Assembly: GCA_021849765.1 (NCBI GenBank)
Contig: JAJZSM010000099.1
Span: forward strand, 1-6,101
DNA length: 6,101 nucleotides
Origin: Actinomycetes bacterium
Lineage (GTDB): Bacteria > Actinomycetota > Acidimicrobiia > Acidimicrobiales > RAAP-2
Direction: 5' to 3'
The notes beneath the pieces are model-generated. The model was not told the DNA's origin. It was given only the letters and a program-made list of their open reading frames with translations, and did no database searches. This document shows, in pieces, positions 1-6,101 of the stretch (the stretch's first letter is position 1; each line of letters opens with the position of its first letter). A program made the position numbers and the translations under genes.

Positions 1-960
1 GTGGGCGAAGAGGACGTTGGCGTCGGGTTCGAGTTCGTGGCGTTGGACGAGGTCGATGAGTCCGGCGAGTGATTTGCCCTCGTAGACCGGATCGGTGATC
101 ATGGCCTCGAGCGAGGCACCCAACTTGATCGCGTGGACCGTACGCTCGTCGGGGATGCCGTAGGTACCGGCGTGGTAGCGGTCGTCCAGGATGATCTCCT
201 CGTCAAGGATCGGGCGCTCGACACCGATCAGGGCGGCCGTCGCGCGCGCGATCCGCGCGACTTGGTCCCATGTCTCCTTGGGCTTGGCCGAGGCGTCGAT
301 GCCGATCACCTTGCGGGGCAGGTCATTGACCGCGAAGCCGGCGATCATGCCCGCCTGGGTCGATCCGGTCACGGAACAGACGATCACGTAGTCGAAGGCG
401 ACCCCGAGTTCGCGTTCCTGCTGTTCGACCTCGAGCGCCCAGCCCGCGAAGCCGAGCCCTCCGAGACGGTGGTCGGAGGCACCGGCGGGGATGGCGTAGG
501 GGCGCTGGCCCGCGGCCTCGAGCTCGGCGATGGCCCGCTCCCAACTGGTCTTGAAGCCAATGCCGAAGTTCGCGTCCACCAGCCGCACGTCGGCGCCCAT
601 GAGTCGACTGAGCAGGATGTTGCCGACCCGGTCGTAGGTGACGTCGGGCCAGTCGACCCAACTCTCTTGGATGAGTACGCACTTCATGCCAACGGCCGCG
701 GCCGCGGCGGCGACCTGGCGGGTGTGGTTGGACTGGACCCCGCCGATCGAGACCAGCGTGTCACAGCCCTGGGCGAGTGCGTCGGCGACGAGGTACTCGA
801 GCTTTCGGACCTTGTTCCCGCCGAAGGCGAGACCTGAGTTCACGTCCTCGCGTTTGGCCCAAACGGTGGCTCCACCCAGATACTCGCTGAGTCGGTCGAG
901 TCGGTGGATCGGTGACGGGCCGAAGCGGAGCGGGTACCGGGCAAACTGATCGAGGGACAT
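1..960 (-). CDS. acdS: 1-aminocyclopropane-1-carboxylate (ACC) deaminase, 3'-truncated by the window edge
   Basis: This PLP enzyme (fold type II, tryptophan synthase beta-like) opens the ring of ACC, the plant ethylene precursor, giving 2-oxobutyrate and ammonia; it is cytoplasmic. My translation from ATG at 960 gives 320 residues without a stop; the family is about 338 long, so roughly 18 residues are missing. Recalled against the Pseudomonas enzyme it aligns nearly end to end: [10 protein letters not shown] with PLP lysine K50 (Lys51 there), [12 protein letters not shown] (S77, N78, H79), the PLP phosphate loop [10 protein letters not shown] (195-204), Tyr267 (Tyr268) and DPVYEGKS with Y293-E294 (Tyr294-Glu295). 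Glu here separates ACC deaminases from D-cysteine desulfhydrases. The second discriminating residue (Leu322) falls just outside the window. H79 replaces Gln80 of the Pseudomonas enzyme. The gene is last in the visible cluster, 47 nt after the FGGY kinase, with its own strong ribosome binding site. No acdR-like regulator is in view. Confidence 0.93.
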   Translation of the reverse strand, partial: MSLDQFARYPLRFGPSPIHRLDRLSEYLGGATVWAKREDVNSGLAFGGNKVRKLEYLVADALAQGCDTLVSIGGVQSNHTRQVAAAAAAVGMKCVLIQESWVDWPDVTYDRVGNILLSRLMGADVRLVDANFGIGFKTSWERAIAELEAAGQRPYAIPAGASDHRLGGLGFAGWALEVEQQERELGVAFDYVIVCSVTGSTQAGMIAGFAVNDLPRKVIGIDASAKPKETWDQVARIARATAALIGVERPILDEEIILDDRYHAGTYGIPDERTVHAIKLGASLEAMITDPVYEGKSLAGLIDLVQRHELEPDANVLFAH

Positions 961-963
961 GGT

Positions 964-972
964 CCTCCTCCC
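964..972 (-). promoter_or_regulatory. Strong Shine-Dalgarno of acdS
   Basis: The minus strand reads GGGAGGAGG three bases before the ATG at 960, so the GGGAGG core sits six bases upstream. This is the best ribosome binding site in the window and fixes the acdS start. It lies in the 47-nt gap after the FGGY kinase stop, so acdS can be translated independently of the upstream gene, unlike the kinase itself. Confidence 0.8.
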
Positions 973-1007
973 TGAAGCGACGTTGCCTCGACCATATCCG
1001 ACACCGG

Positions 1008-2540
1008 TCATCGAGACGAGCGACGCCACCGGCGTTCGAGTGCAAAGCGTCGTGGCAGGTCCCGGGCGACGTCGTCGTAGGTCGTGCGGTCGTTGGGGTC
1101 GGGTTCGAAGACCCGACCCGGGCGCGGTTGGGGTGCCTCGGCGAGTGCCGCGTCGCCGACGGCGCTCGCCGCGACGTGGGCGACGCCGCGAAGTTGGGCG
1201 GTTAGCGGATCGGCCACCTGGATGACCGGGCGCTTGAGCGTGGAGGCGTAGATCTGGCACCACAGGGTCGACTGGGCACCGCCGCCGACGAGGCGTACCG
1301 GCTCGAGGTGACGGCCGGTGAAGCGCTCGACCGCGGCGAAGAGCCACGCGCTGTTGGCGGCGACCCCTTCGAGCACGGCGCGTACGAGGTCGGCCGTCGT
1401 TGTCGTGACCGACAGGTTCGAGAAGCCGCCGCGCGCGCCCTTGTCGTCGACGGGCGAGCGCTCGCCGGCGAGCCAGGGCGTGAAGCGCGCACCGTTGGCT
1501 CCGGCCGGCGAGGTCGCGGCGAGGGCCGTCAGCTCATCGACGGTCGCGGGCGTACCGGGGCCCGCCAGCGCGTCGCGCAGCCACGCGAGGGCCCGCGCAC
1601 CGGTCTCTTGATTGTTGATCACGAGGTAGTGGTCGTTGTCGAGACCCGGTACCGAGGCGATCGAATGGAGGATGTCGGTCTTCTTCATCGGCACCGGACA
1701 GCTGATCCACGACGTCGTCGACAGCGCCAGGTGCGTGTCGTAGAGCCCGGTGGCACCCGAACCGATCGTCGCGGCGTGCAGGTCGGGGATGCCGGTGGCG
1801 ACGGCGGTTTCCGGCGCGAGGCCGAGTTGCGCGGCGACCTCGGGTCGGAGGGTCCCGACACACGAACCGAAGGGGACGAGAGGGGCGAGGCGTGTGTCGC
1901 TCAGGCCCACGAGGTCGAGGAGTACGGGGTCGTAGCGGTACCGGGTCAGGTGTCGGTTGTCGGTCATCCACATGGCGAGACGTGATGCGTGCGTCGCGGA
2001 CGCGACCCCAGTGAGGCGCATGGTGAGGTAGTCCACGGGCTCGAGGTACCAGCGCGACTTCGCGACGATTCCGGGCTGCTCGTGCTCGAGGTAGAGGATC
2101 TGGCCGACGGGGTCGGCGCCGGCCGTCGAGGGTGCACCGCCGCTGCGGCGGATGAAGGAGAGCGCGACGCGCGGGTTGTAACCCTGGAGCGGTCCGCCCA
2201 CGGCGCGCTTGCTCCAGGGGCCGCCGCGGGTGTCCATCCAGGTGAGACAGGGACCGGTCGGTAGTCCGTTCTCGTCGACCGGCACGGTGGACCCGTACTG
2301 GCCGGTCACCCCGATGGCGCGTACGCGGCGGGCGCGGCCGGGTTCTTTTAGTAGTCGCCCGGCGTCGCGCAGTATGAGGGTCCACCACTCGTTCGCGTCC
2401 TGAGTGGCCGCACCATCATCGGCGAACGTCGTGGTCACTGAGGAGACGACGTGGTCTAGGAGCGTTCCGCTCGAGTCCACGAGCCCCACCTTGGGCCCAC
2501 CGGTGCCCAGGTCGATCACGAGGTAGAGGTCGAGGTCCAC
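1008..2540 (-). CDS. FGGY-family carbohydrate kinase (xylulokinase-like, substrate unknown)
   Basis: An ATP-dependent sugar or polyol kinase of the FGGY family (ASKHA fold), 510 residues, the usual length. The N-terminal half has the first phosphate loop [16 protein letters not shown] (7-22), [12 protein letters not shown] (78-89) and the sugar-site motif TWMDTRG (100-106). [14 protein letters not shown] (250-263) carries the likely catalytic base D253. The C-terminal half has [11 protein letters not shown] (356-366) and the adenosine-binding segment [18 protein letters not shown] (416-433). The first loop has GTGGPK where most FGGY kinases have GT-T/S-x-x-K; I recall this form from mycobacterial paralogues annotated as xylulose kinase. 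The start is GTG at 2540, two bases after the stop of the lyase-like gene, with no visible Shine-Dalgarno, so translation probably depends on coupling. No xylose isomerase, sugar transporter or regulator is nearby, so D-xylulose is only one possible substrate; other ketoses or polyols fit equally well. Confidence 0.9.
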   Translation of the reverse strand: MDLDLYLVIDLGTGGPKVGLVDSSGTLLDHVVSSVTTTFADDGAATQDANEWWTLILRDAGRLLKEPGRARRVRAIGVTGQYGSTVPVDENGLPTGPCLTWMDTRGGPWSKRAVGGPLQGYNPRVALSFIRRSGGAPSTAGADPVGQILYLEHEQPGIVAKSRWYLEPVDYLTMRLTGVASATHASRLAMWMTDNRHLTRYRYDPVLLDLVGLSDTRLAPLVPFGSCVGTLRPEVAAQLGLAPETAVATGIPDLHAATIGSGATGLYDTHLALSTTSWISCPVPMKKTDILHSIASVPGLDNDHYLVINNQETGARALAWLRDALAGPGTPATVDELTALAATSPAGANGARFTPWLAGERSPVDDKGARGGFSNLSVTTTTADLVRAVLEGVAANSAWLFAAVERFTGRHLEPVRLVGGGAQSTLWCQIYASTLKRPVIQVADPLTAQLRGVAHVAASAVGDAALAEAPQPRPGRVFEPDPNDRTTYDDVARDLPRRFALERRWRRSSR

Positions 2541-2542
2541 GG

Positions 2543-3916
2543 CTAGTCGGGGATCGACTGCTGCTGGTCCATCATGTCGGCCATGAAGAACCGGATGAGG
2601 TCGTCGGACTCGGCCGACGGGCCTCCGGCGACACCGCCGTAGATCGCTCCGGACTGCGCGGGAGCGTTCGCGTGGGCCTCGGCGTAGGCGACGGCGTCGG
2701 CGAGGTCGGTCTCCCAGCGCTCGAGCACGCCCGGTTGCGTCTGGGGTCGGGTGACGGCCATGTGGAGGGCGTTGGGGTACTGCTGGCCGTTGAGTCGCCA
2801 GCCCCGCAGGCGAAGGAAGTCGTTGACGTGGTAGACGTCGTAGTCCGTCGCGGTGAAGGAGAAGAGGAAGCTCGGTGACCCGATGATCGAGAGGCTGTCG
2901 TGGGCGCGAACGGCCGCCTGCATCGCAGCCGATGTCTCGAAGATGCGTCGGGCGTACTCGCGGTAGCCGGAGCGCCCGAGCTGGACCATCGCTGCCCAGG
3001 TCGCGGCGAGCAGACCGCCCGACCGCGACCCGTCCATTCCCGGGGAGCAGTACTTGCCGCCCGACCAGTCGGGTTGGTAGAAGTACTGGCTATTACGCAG
3101 CGCCCGGTCGGCGAAGCACAGCACGCTCGTGCCCTTCAGGGCGTAGCCGTACTTGTGGGTGTCGGCCGACATTGTGGTCACCCCCGGTACCGAGAGGTCA
3201 AAGGGCGCGTCGACGTAGCCCAGTTCTCGACCAAAGGGCAGGATGAAGCCGCCGAGACAGCCGTCGACGTGGAGCCCGATCCCTCGTTCGAGGGCGAGCT
3301 CGCCGAGTTCGACGATCGGGTCGATGATGCCGTAGCCGTAGTTGCACGCGGAGCCCACGAGCGCGACGGTGTTCGAATCGACGTGGTCGCGCACCCAGTC
3401 GAGGTCGACCTGGGCGCTGCGGGGGTCGACGGGAGCCACGCGCATCTCGACGCCGAAGAGGTGGCCGGCCTTGTCGAAGGCCGGGTGAGCCGTCTCGGGC
3501 TTGATCATGTTGGGTCGCTCGACCGTCGCCGCATTCGCCTCGCGATAGGCGAGCACGGCGTGGGCGATGGACGCCGAACCACCTGAGGTCACCAGGCCGG
3601 CCGGGTCGTCGTGACCGCCCGCGCCGAGCAGGTCGAGGGTCATCGCGATAATCTCAGCCTCGAACTTGGTGGCGCTCGGACACATGTCGCGCTGCAGGGT
3701 GTTGACGTGTGAGAAGTACGAGAAGGCTGTGTTCAAGAAGTCGTAGTGCTCGTGGTCCCCGCAGTACATCGTGCCCGAGCACTGGCCCGTCTCCCAGGTC
3801 CGGTCTTCGCGCGTAGCGAGGTCCTCGAGGACCGCGAGCACGTCGGTGCGGCGCGTACCCTCCTCGGGGAGGGCCCGGTTGACCGGGTACTGCTCGGCGT
3901 AGGGGAATGGAACCAT
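2543..3916 (-). CDS. PLP-dependent enzyme of the sphingosine-1-phosphate lyase / group II decarboxylase family
   Basis: A fold type I PLP enzyme of 457 residues. It resembles human and bacterial sphingosine-1-phosphate lyases (which make phosphoethanolamine and a fatty aldehyde) over most of its length, but lacks the membrane anchor of the eukaryotic enzyme and looks soluble. Matching elements are SGTMYCGDHEH (47-57, Y51), the cofactor loop VTSGGSAS (109-116), TAHPAFDKA with the PLP-stacking H144, HVDGCLGGF with D218, SADTHKYGYALKG (250-262) with PLP lysine K255 and second lysine K261, GSRSGG (296-301), and GAIYG (423-427). Departures are VNTLQRDMCP (71-80), where S1P lyases have Asn-Pro-Leu-His, giving Gln at the active-site His, and Ser-Ala where Thr-Glu is usual in the cofactor loop. 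The ATG at 3916 is chosen because GAGGAG precedes it and the family match begins there. Substrate unknown: lyase or decarboxylase both fit. Confidence 0.88.
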   Translation of the reverse strand: MVPFPYAEQYPVNRALPEEGTRRTDVLAVLEDLATREDRTWETGQCSGTMYCGDHEHYDFLNTAFSYFSHVNTLQRDMCPSATKFEAEIIAMTLDLLGAGGHDDPAGLVTSGGSASIAHAVLAYREANAATVERPNMIKPETAHPAFDKAGHLFGVEMRVAPVDPRSAQVDLDWVRDHVDSNTVALVGSACNYGYGIIDPIVELGELALERGIGLHVDGCLGGFILPFGRELGYVDAPFDLSVPGVTTMSADTHKYGYALKGTSVLCFADRALRNSQYFYQPDWSGGKYCSPGMDGSRSGGLLAATWAAMVQLGRSGYREYARRIFETSAAMQAAVRAHDSLSIIGSPSFLFSFTATDYDVYHVNDFLRLRGWRLNGQQYPNALHMAVTRPQTQPGVLERWETDLADAVAYAEAHANAPAQSGAIYGGVAGGPSAESDDLIRFFMADMMDQQQSIPD

Positions 3917-3920
3917 GTCG

Positions 3921-3926
3921 CTCCTC
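3921..3926 (-). promoter_or_regulatory. Shine-Dalgarno deciding the start of the S1P-lyase-like gene
   Basis: GAGGAG on the minus strand stands four bases before the ATG at 3916. It supports this start over an in-frame start at 4090, which would add 58 Arg/Pro-rich residues lying inside the asparaginase gene and matching nothing in the family. Confidence 0.7.
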
Positions 3927-3958
3927 GTCAGTGCTACCGAGAGCGTAGGACGACGAGG
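3923..3958 (-). promoter_or_regulatory. Stem-loop in the intergenic leader covering the ribosome binding site
   Basis: In the mRNA of the 46-nt gap, CCTCGTC (3958-3952) can pair with GACGAGG (3929-3923), a perfect 7-bp stem. Inside it CTAC and GTAG can form a further 4-bp stem around a 7-base loop (GCTCTCG), separated from the outer stem by a small internal loop (GTC opposite CACT). The 3' arm includes most of the GAGGAG ribosome binding site. If it forms, it would hide the site and lower translation of the S1P-lyase-like gene relative to the asparaginase. There is no U tract, so it does not look like a terminator. Function is inferred only from pairing, and chance is possible in GC-rich DNA. 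Confidence 0.35.
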
Positions 3959-3962
3959 CGCG

Positions 3963-5009
3963 TTACGCGAGTCCCGTCGCCGAACGGTGCAGGCGCGCGA
4001 ATGCCGTCGCGGTCTGGTCCGTCGTCGCCCCAGAGGCGAGCAGCAGACTGAGGAGCACTCGAGCCTTTCGTCCATCGAGGAAGCCGGCACTGATCAAGCC
4101 ACGCCCCAACAGGTCACGTTCGGACCCCACGTAGCCGTAGGTCGACGCGAGAACGTCACCGGCGCCGGTTCGTGACGCGAGCACGACGGGCATCGTCGCG
4201 GCGAGGGCCATCAACGGTTCGACGAGCCGGGCCGGCACGTGGCCGCCGCCGAAGCCCTCGATCACGAGGCCGGCGTAACCGAGATCAACGAGGTGGCCGA
4301 CCAGGCGCGCGTCGACGCCGAGGGCGCAGGTCGCGAGGGCTACCGCGGGCACCGCGGTGCCGGGCCGAACGGGCTCGAGGACGCGGGCGAGACGCGGTGG
4401 GCTGACGTAGCGCCGGGTGCGGCCCTCGAGGATCCGAGCGACCGGGCCCGTCGCCCACGACGTGAATGCGGCGAGGCTCGCCGAATCGGACTTGCGTACG
4501 AATCGAGCCGCGTGGACCTCGTCGTTCATGACCACGAGCACCCCGAGTCCGCGCATCGTCGGATCGCTCGCGACCCGGATCGCCGCGGCGAGGTTGGCTG
4601 GTCCGTCGGCGCTGAGCTCGCCGGGATGGCGCATGGCCCCGGTGACCACGATTGGTGCCTCACTCGCGTTCAGCAGGTCCAAGGCGAAAGCGAACTCCTC
4701 GATCGTGTCCGTGCCCTGGGTGACGACGGCGCCGACGAATCCGCGCTCGAGGTCGTGGGCGATCCGGTGGCTGAGCTCGACGGCGTCCTCGATCGTGAGT
4801 TCACCCGACGCTACCTGTCGCACGCCGACCACCTCAATCTCGAGGTCACCGAGCGCGTCGGACGCGAGACCGAGCAACGCTGCACCATCGAGGCTCGGCC
4901 GCACGCCACCCGTGCCGTCAACGTCAGCGGAGGCGATCGTTCCTCCGAGGGTGTAGAGCACCACGCGGCTTCGAGTGTGCTCGGCGGGTGTGTGCGACTG
5001 TGGTGACAC
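3963..5009 (-). CDS. L-asparaginase (bacterial type I/II fold), probably cytoplasmic
   Basis: Hydrolyses L-asparagine to aspartate and ammonia; 348 residues, close to the family's usual 320-350. YTLGGTIAS (19-27) holds the nucleophile T24 (Thr12 of E. coli AnsB), S68 in VASGELT matches Ser58, VVTQGTDTIEE (95-105) holds T100-D101 (Thr89-Asp90), GAMRHPGELSADGPANL (124-140) follows, and VRKSDSASLAAF has K173 (Lys162). The usual HGTDT motif is QGTDT here, and there is no obvious tyrosine at the Tyr25 lid position, where GGVRPSL stands instead. These are variations also found in other bacterial asparaginases, but glutaminase activity or a related amidase role cannot be excluded. There is no signal peptide: the first 15 residues are polar. 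The start is GTG at 5009, 13 nt after leuD, with only a weak upstream ACGAGA; a GTG pair at codons 16-17 is possible but has no better site. It ends with TAA at 3963. Confidence 0.9.
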   Translation of the reverse strand: MSPQSHTPAEHTRSRVVLYTLGGTIASADVDGTGGVRPSLDGAALLGLASDALGDLEIEVVGVRQVASGELTIEDAVELSHRIAHDLERGFVGAVVTQGTDTIEEFAFALDLLNASEAPIVVTGAMRHPGELSADGPANLAAAIRVASDPTMRGLGVLVVMNDEVHAARFVRKSDSASLAAFTSWATGPVARILEGRTRRYVSPPRLARVLEPVRPGTAVPAVALATCALGVDARLVGHLVDLGYAGLVIEGFGGGHVPARLVEPLMALAATMPVVLASRTGAGDVLASTYGYVGSERDLLGRGLISAGFLDGRKARVLLSLLLASGATTDQTATAFARLHRSATGLA

Positions 5010-5022
5010 GGCGAGTCTCGTA

Positions 5023-5643
5023 TCAGGCCACGATGTGGCCGTCGTGGTCGAATCGACCAGCCAGCGTCGGCGCGGCGGACACGGCCTCGTAGCGGTCGAT
5101 GTCAGCGACGTGGCGCAGGGTGAGACCGATGTCGTCCCAACCGTTGAGGAGTCGTTCGCGGGTCATCGGGTCGAGCACGAAGGTGCGGTGCCAGCCCTGG
5201 GCGGGGACTTCGACGCGCAGTTGCTCGACGTCGATGACGAGCAGGAGTGACGGGTCGCGCGTCACCATCGCCGCGAGCTCCTCGACGTCCTCGACGCCGA
5301 GCTGGACGATGACCAGTCCCTGTTTGCTCGAGTTGTTGCGGAAGATGTCGCCGAAGGACGGTGCGATGACGGCCTGGAAGCCGTAGTCCATGAGCGCCCA
5401 GACGGCGTGTTCGCGCGAAGACCCAATGCCGAACCTCGGTCCCGCGAGCAGGATCGTGGCGCCCTGGTAGGTCGACTGGTTGAGGACGAACTGGGGGTCG
5501 TCACGCCACTCGCTGAATAGTCCGCGTCCGAACCCCGTGCGTTCGACGCGCTTCAACCAGCCCGACGGGATGATCTGGTCGGTGTCCACGTCGGAGCGTC
5601 CGAGCGGGACCCCACGGCCCTCGATGAGTCGGACGGCCTTCAT
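5023..5643 (-). CDS. leuD: 3-isopropylmalate dehydratase small subunit
   Basis: The swivel-domain subunit of isopropylmalate isomerase, which with LeuC converts 2-isopropylmalate to 3-isopropylmalate in leucine synthesis. It has 206 residues (E. coli LeuD has about 200). Visible family motifs are [16 protein letters not shown] (17-32), [17 protein letters not shown] (39-55), the substrate-recognition stretch [14 protein letters not shown] (71-84), [17 protein letters not shown] (94-110) and the C-terminal [11 protein letters not shown] (168-178). The ATG at 5643 shares four bases (ATGA) with the leuC stop, so the two subunits are translationally coupled, as expected for a 1:1 complex. The open frame runs further upstream, but that part lies inside leuC and encodes no LeuD-like sequence. 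A short GC-rich inverted repeat covers the last codons. The asparaginase gene follows after 13 nt. Confidence 0.97.
   Translation of the reverse strand: MKAVRLIEGRGVPLGRSDVDTDQIIPSGWLKRVERTGFGRGLFSEWRDDPQFVLNQSTYQGATILLAGPRFGIGSSREHAVWALMDYGFQAVIAPSFGDIFRNNSSKQGLVIVQLGVEDVEELAAMVTRDPSLLLVIDVEQLRVEVPAQGWHRTFVLDPMTRERLLNGWDDIGLTLRHVADIDRYEAVSAAPTLAGRFDHDGHIVA
5026..5040 (-). repeat. Perfect 6-bp inverted repeat at the 3' end of leuD
   Basis: GGCCAC and GTGGCC are separated by three bases and sit on the last codons of leuD, just before its stop. In the mRNA this gives a compact GC-rich hairpin. No run of U follows, so it is not a typical intrinsic terminator. It might mark a processing or stability boundary between the leuCD part and the catabolic genes, or be coincidental. 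It is close to the weakly initiated GTG of the asparaginase. Confidence 0.3.
5640..5643 (-). promoter_or_regulatory. ATGA stop-start overlap of leuC and leuD
   Basis: The leuD ATG (5643-5641) overlaps the leuC TGA (5642-5640). Only a weak GGTGA-like sequence precedes the leuD start, so ribosomes ending leuC probably reinitiate on leuD. This is a common arrangement for the two subunits. Confidence 0.8.
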
Positions 5644-6101
5644 CGTGTCACCGCCGGTACGTCGAAGTGACCGGCGAGTGCGGTCGCCGCGGCGACGGAC
5701 GGTGACACCAGGTGGGTCCGTCCACCCCGGCCCTGACGGCCCTCGAAGTTTCGATTCGACGTCGAGGCGCTGCGCTGGCCCGGCTTCAACTGGTCGGGAT
5801 TCATGCCGAGACACATCGAGCACCCCGGCTCGCGCCACTCGAAACCGGCTTCGAGGAAGACGCGGTCGAGTCCCTCGGCCTCCGCCTGCGCCTTGATGCG
5901 GTGCGAGCCGGGTACCACGAGGGCTCGCACGCCGGCAGCGACGTGATGGCCCTCGGCGACACGGGCCGCGGCGCGCAGGTCCTCGATACGCGAGTTCGTG
6001 CAGGATCCGATGAAGACGACGTCCACGGCGATGTCACGCATCAAGGTGCCCGGGGTCAAGTCCATGTAGGCGAGGGACCGCGCGGTCGCCTCGCGCTGGT
6101 C
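5640..6101 (-). CDS. leuC: 3-isopropylmalate dehydratase large subunit, C-terminal part (5' end outside the window)
   Basis: This is the C-terminal 153 residues of the aconitase-family catalytic subunit, which is usually about 470 long; the N-terminal two thirds lie beyond 6101. All three 4Fe-4S cluster cysteines are visible: [20 protein letters not shown] (first Cys codon at 6002-6000) and [10 protein letters not shown] with the other two. [30 protein letters not shown] and the substrate-site block [19 protein letters not shown] are near-identical to E. coli LeuC as I recall it. With LeuD it isomerises 2- to 3-isopropylmalate through isopropylmaleate. The protein ends DVPAVTR, and its TGA overlaps the leuD start. 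The promoter of the transcript must lie upstream, outside the window, so any leucine-responsive control cannot be judged here. Confidence 0.97.
   Translation of the reverse strand, partial: DQREATARSLAYMDLTPGTLMRDIAVDVVFIGSCTNSRIEDLRAAARVAEGHHVAAGVRALVVPGSHRIKAQAEAEGLDRVFLEAGFEWREPGCSMCLGMNPDQLKPGQRSASTSNRNFEGRQGRGGRTHLVSPSVAAATALAGHFDVPAVTR

Noticed and set aside
133..837. Long plus-strand open frame (234 codons) opposite acdS
   Set aside because: It is antisense to a well-matched ACC deaminase, its composition is Asp/Gly/Arg/Val-rich, and it shows no recognisable motif; long antisense frames are expected in GC-rich DNA.
2900..3586. Plus-strand open frame (228 codons) opposite the S1P-lyase-like gene
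   Set aside because: Antisense to a clear PLP enzyme, with no family-like motif or plausible independent gene structure.
3959..3969. Small palindrome CGCG-TTA-CGCG around the asparaginase stop, considered as a terminator or operator
   Set aside because: Only four pairs, no U tract and easily due to chance in this base composition.
3917..4090. 58-residue N-terminal extension of the S1P-lyase-like protein
   Set aside because: It overlaps the asparaginase 3' end out of frame, is Arg/Pro-rich, and is not part of the family; the ATG at 3916 has a good ribosome binding site.
4239..5006. Plus-strand open frame (255 codons) opposite the asparaginase
   Set aside because: The same GC-driven shadow effect: low-complexity Glu/Arg/Asp composition and no domain seen.
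5644..5838. 65-residue N-terminal extension of LeuD
   Set aside because: It lies inside leuC in another frame; the family N-terminus and the ATGA overlap place the start at 5643.
1..6101. Defence, secretion, phage, transposon or CRISPR elements
   Set aside because: No repeats with regular spacing, transposase or integrase motifs, terminal inverted repeats or tRNA-like sequences were seen; every base except short gaps is explained by metabolic genes.

Overview
The window is a GC-rich, fully coding stretch from a bacterium. All six genes lie on the minus strand, so transcription runs from high to low coordinates. GC-rich codon use, the actinobacterial look of the ACC deaminase and the 'LGTGGPK' type of FGGY kinase suggest Actinomycetota, perhaps an Acidimicrobiia-like lineage. 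That placement is inference; no rRNA or other taxonomic marker is present.

Layout in transcription order: leuC (C-terminal third only, >6101-5640); leuD (5643-5023, ATGA overlap with leuC); a type I/II-fold L-asparaginase (5009-3963, 13 nt after leuD); a PLP-dependent enzyme of the sphingosine-1-phosphate-lyase / group II decarboxylase family (3916-2543, after a 46-nt gap); an FGGY-family carbohydrate kinase (2540-1008, 2 nt after the lyase-like gene); and ACC deaminase acdS (960-<1, after a 47-nt gap and a strong Shine-Dalgarno, missing its last roughly 18 residues). The spacing suggests one transcript or two closely joined ones. No intergenic stretch exceeds 50 bases, and I see no tRNA, rRNA, insertion sequence, CRISPR array or origin.

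LeuC and LeuD together form isopropylmalate isomerase of leucine synthesis. The four downstream genes look catabolic. Asparaginase and ACC deaminase both release ammonia from amino acids (aspartate, or 2-oxobutyrate, is the carbon product). Between them sits an almost fused pair: a lyase-like PLP enzyme and a sugar/polyol kinase. A kinase beside an S1P-lyase-like enzyme recalls 'phosphorylate, then cleave' pathways for amino alcohols. However, the PLP enzyme has Gln where classical S1P lyases have a conserved active-site His, so its substrate is probably not a sphingoid phosphate. The most interesting part of the window is this undescribed grouping of lyase-like enzyme, kinase, asparaginase and ACC deaminase behind leuCD. 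Nothing here resembles a defence system or a mobile element.
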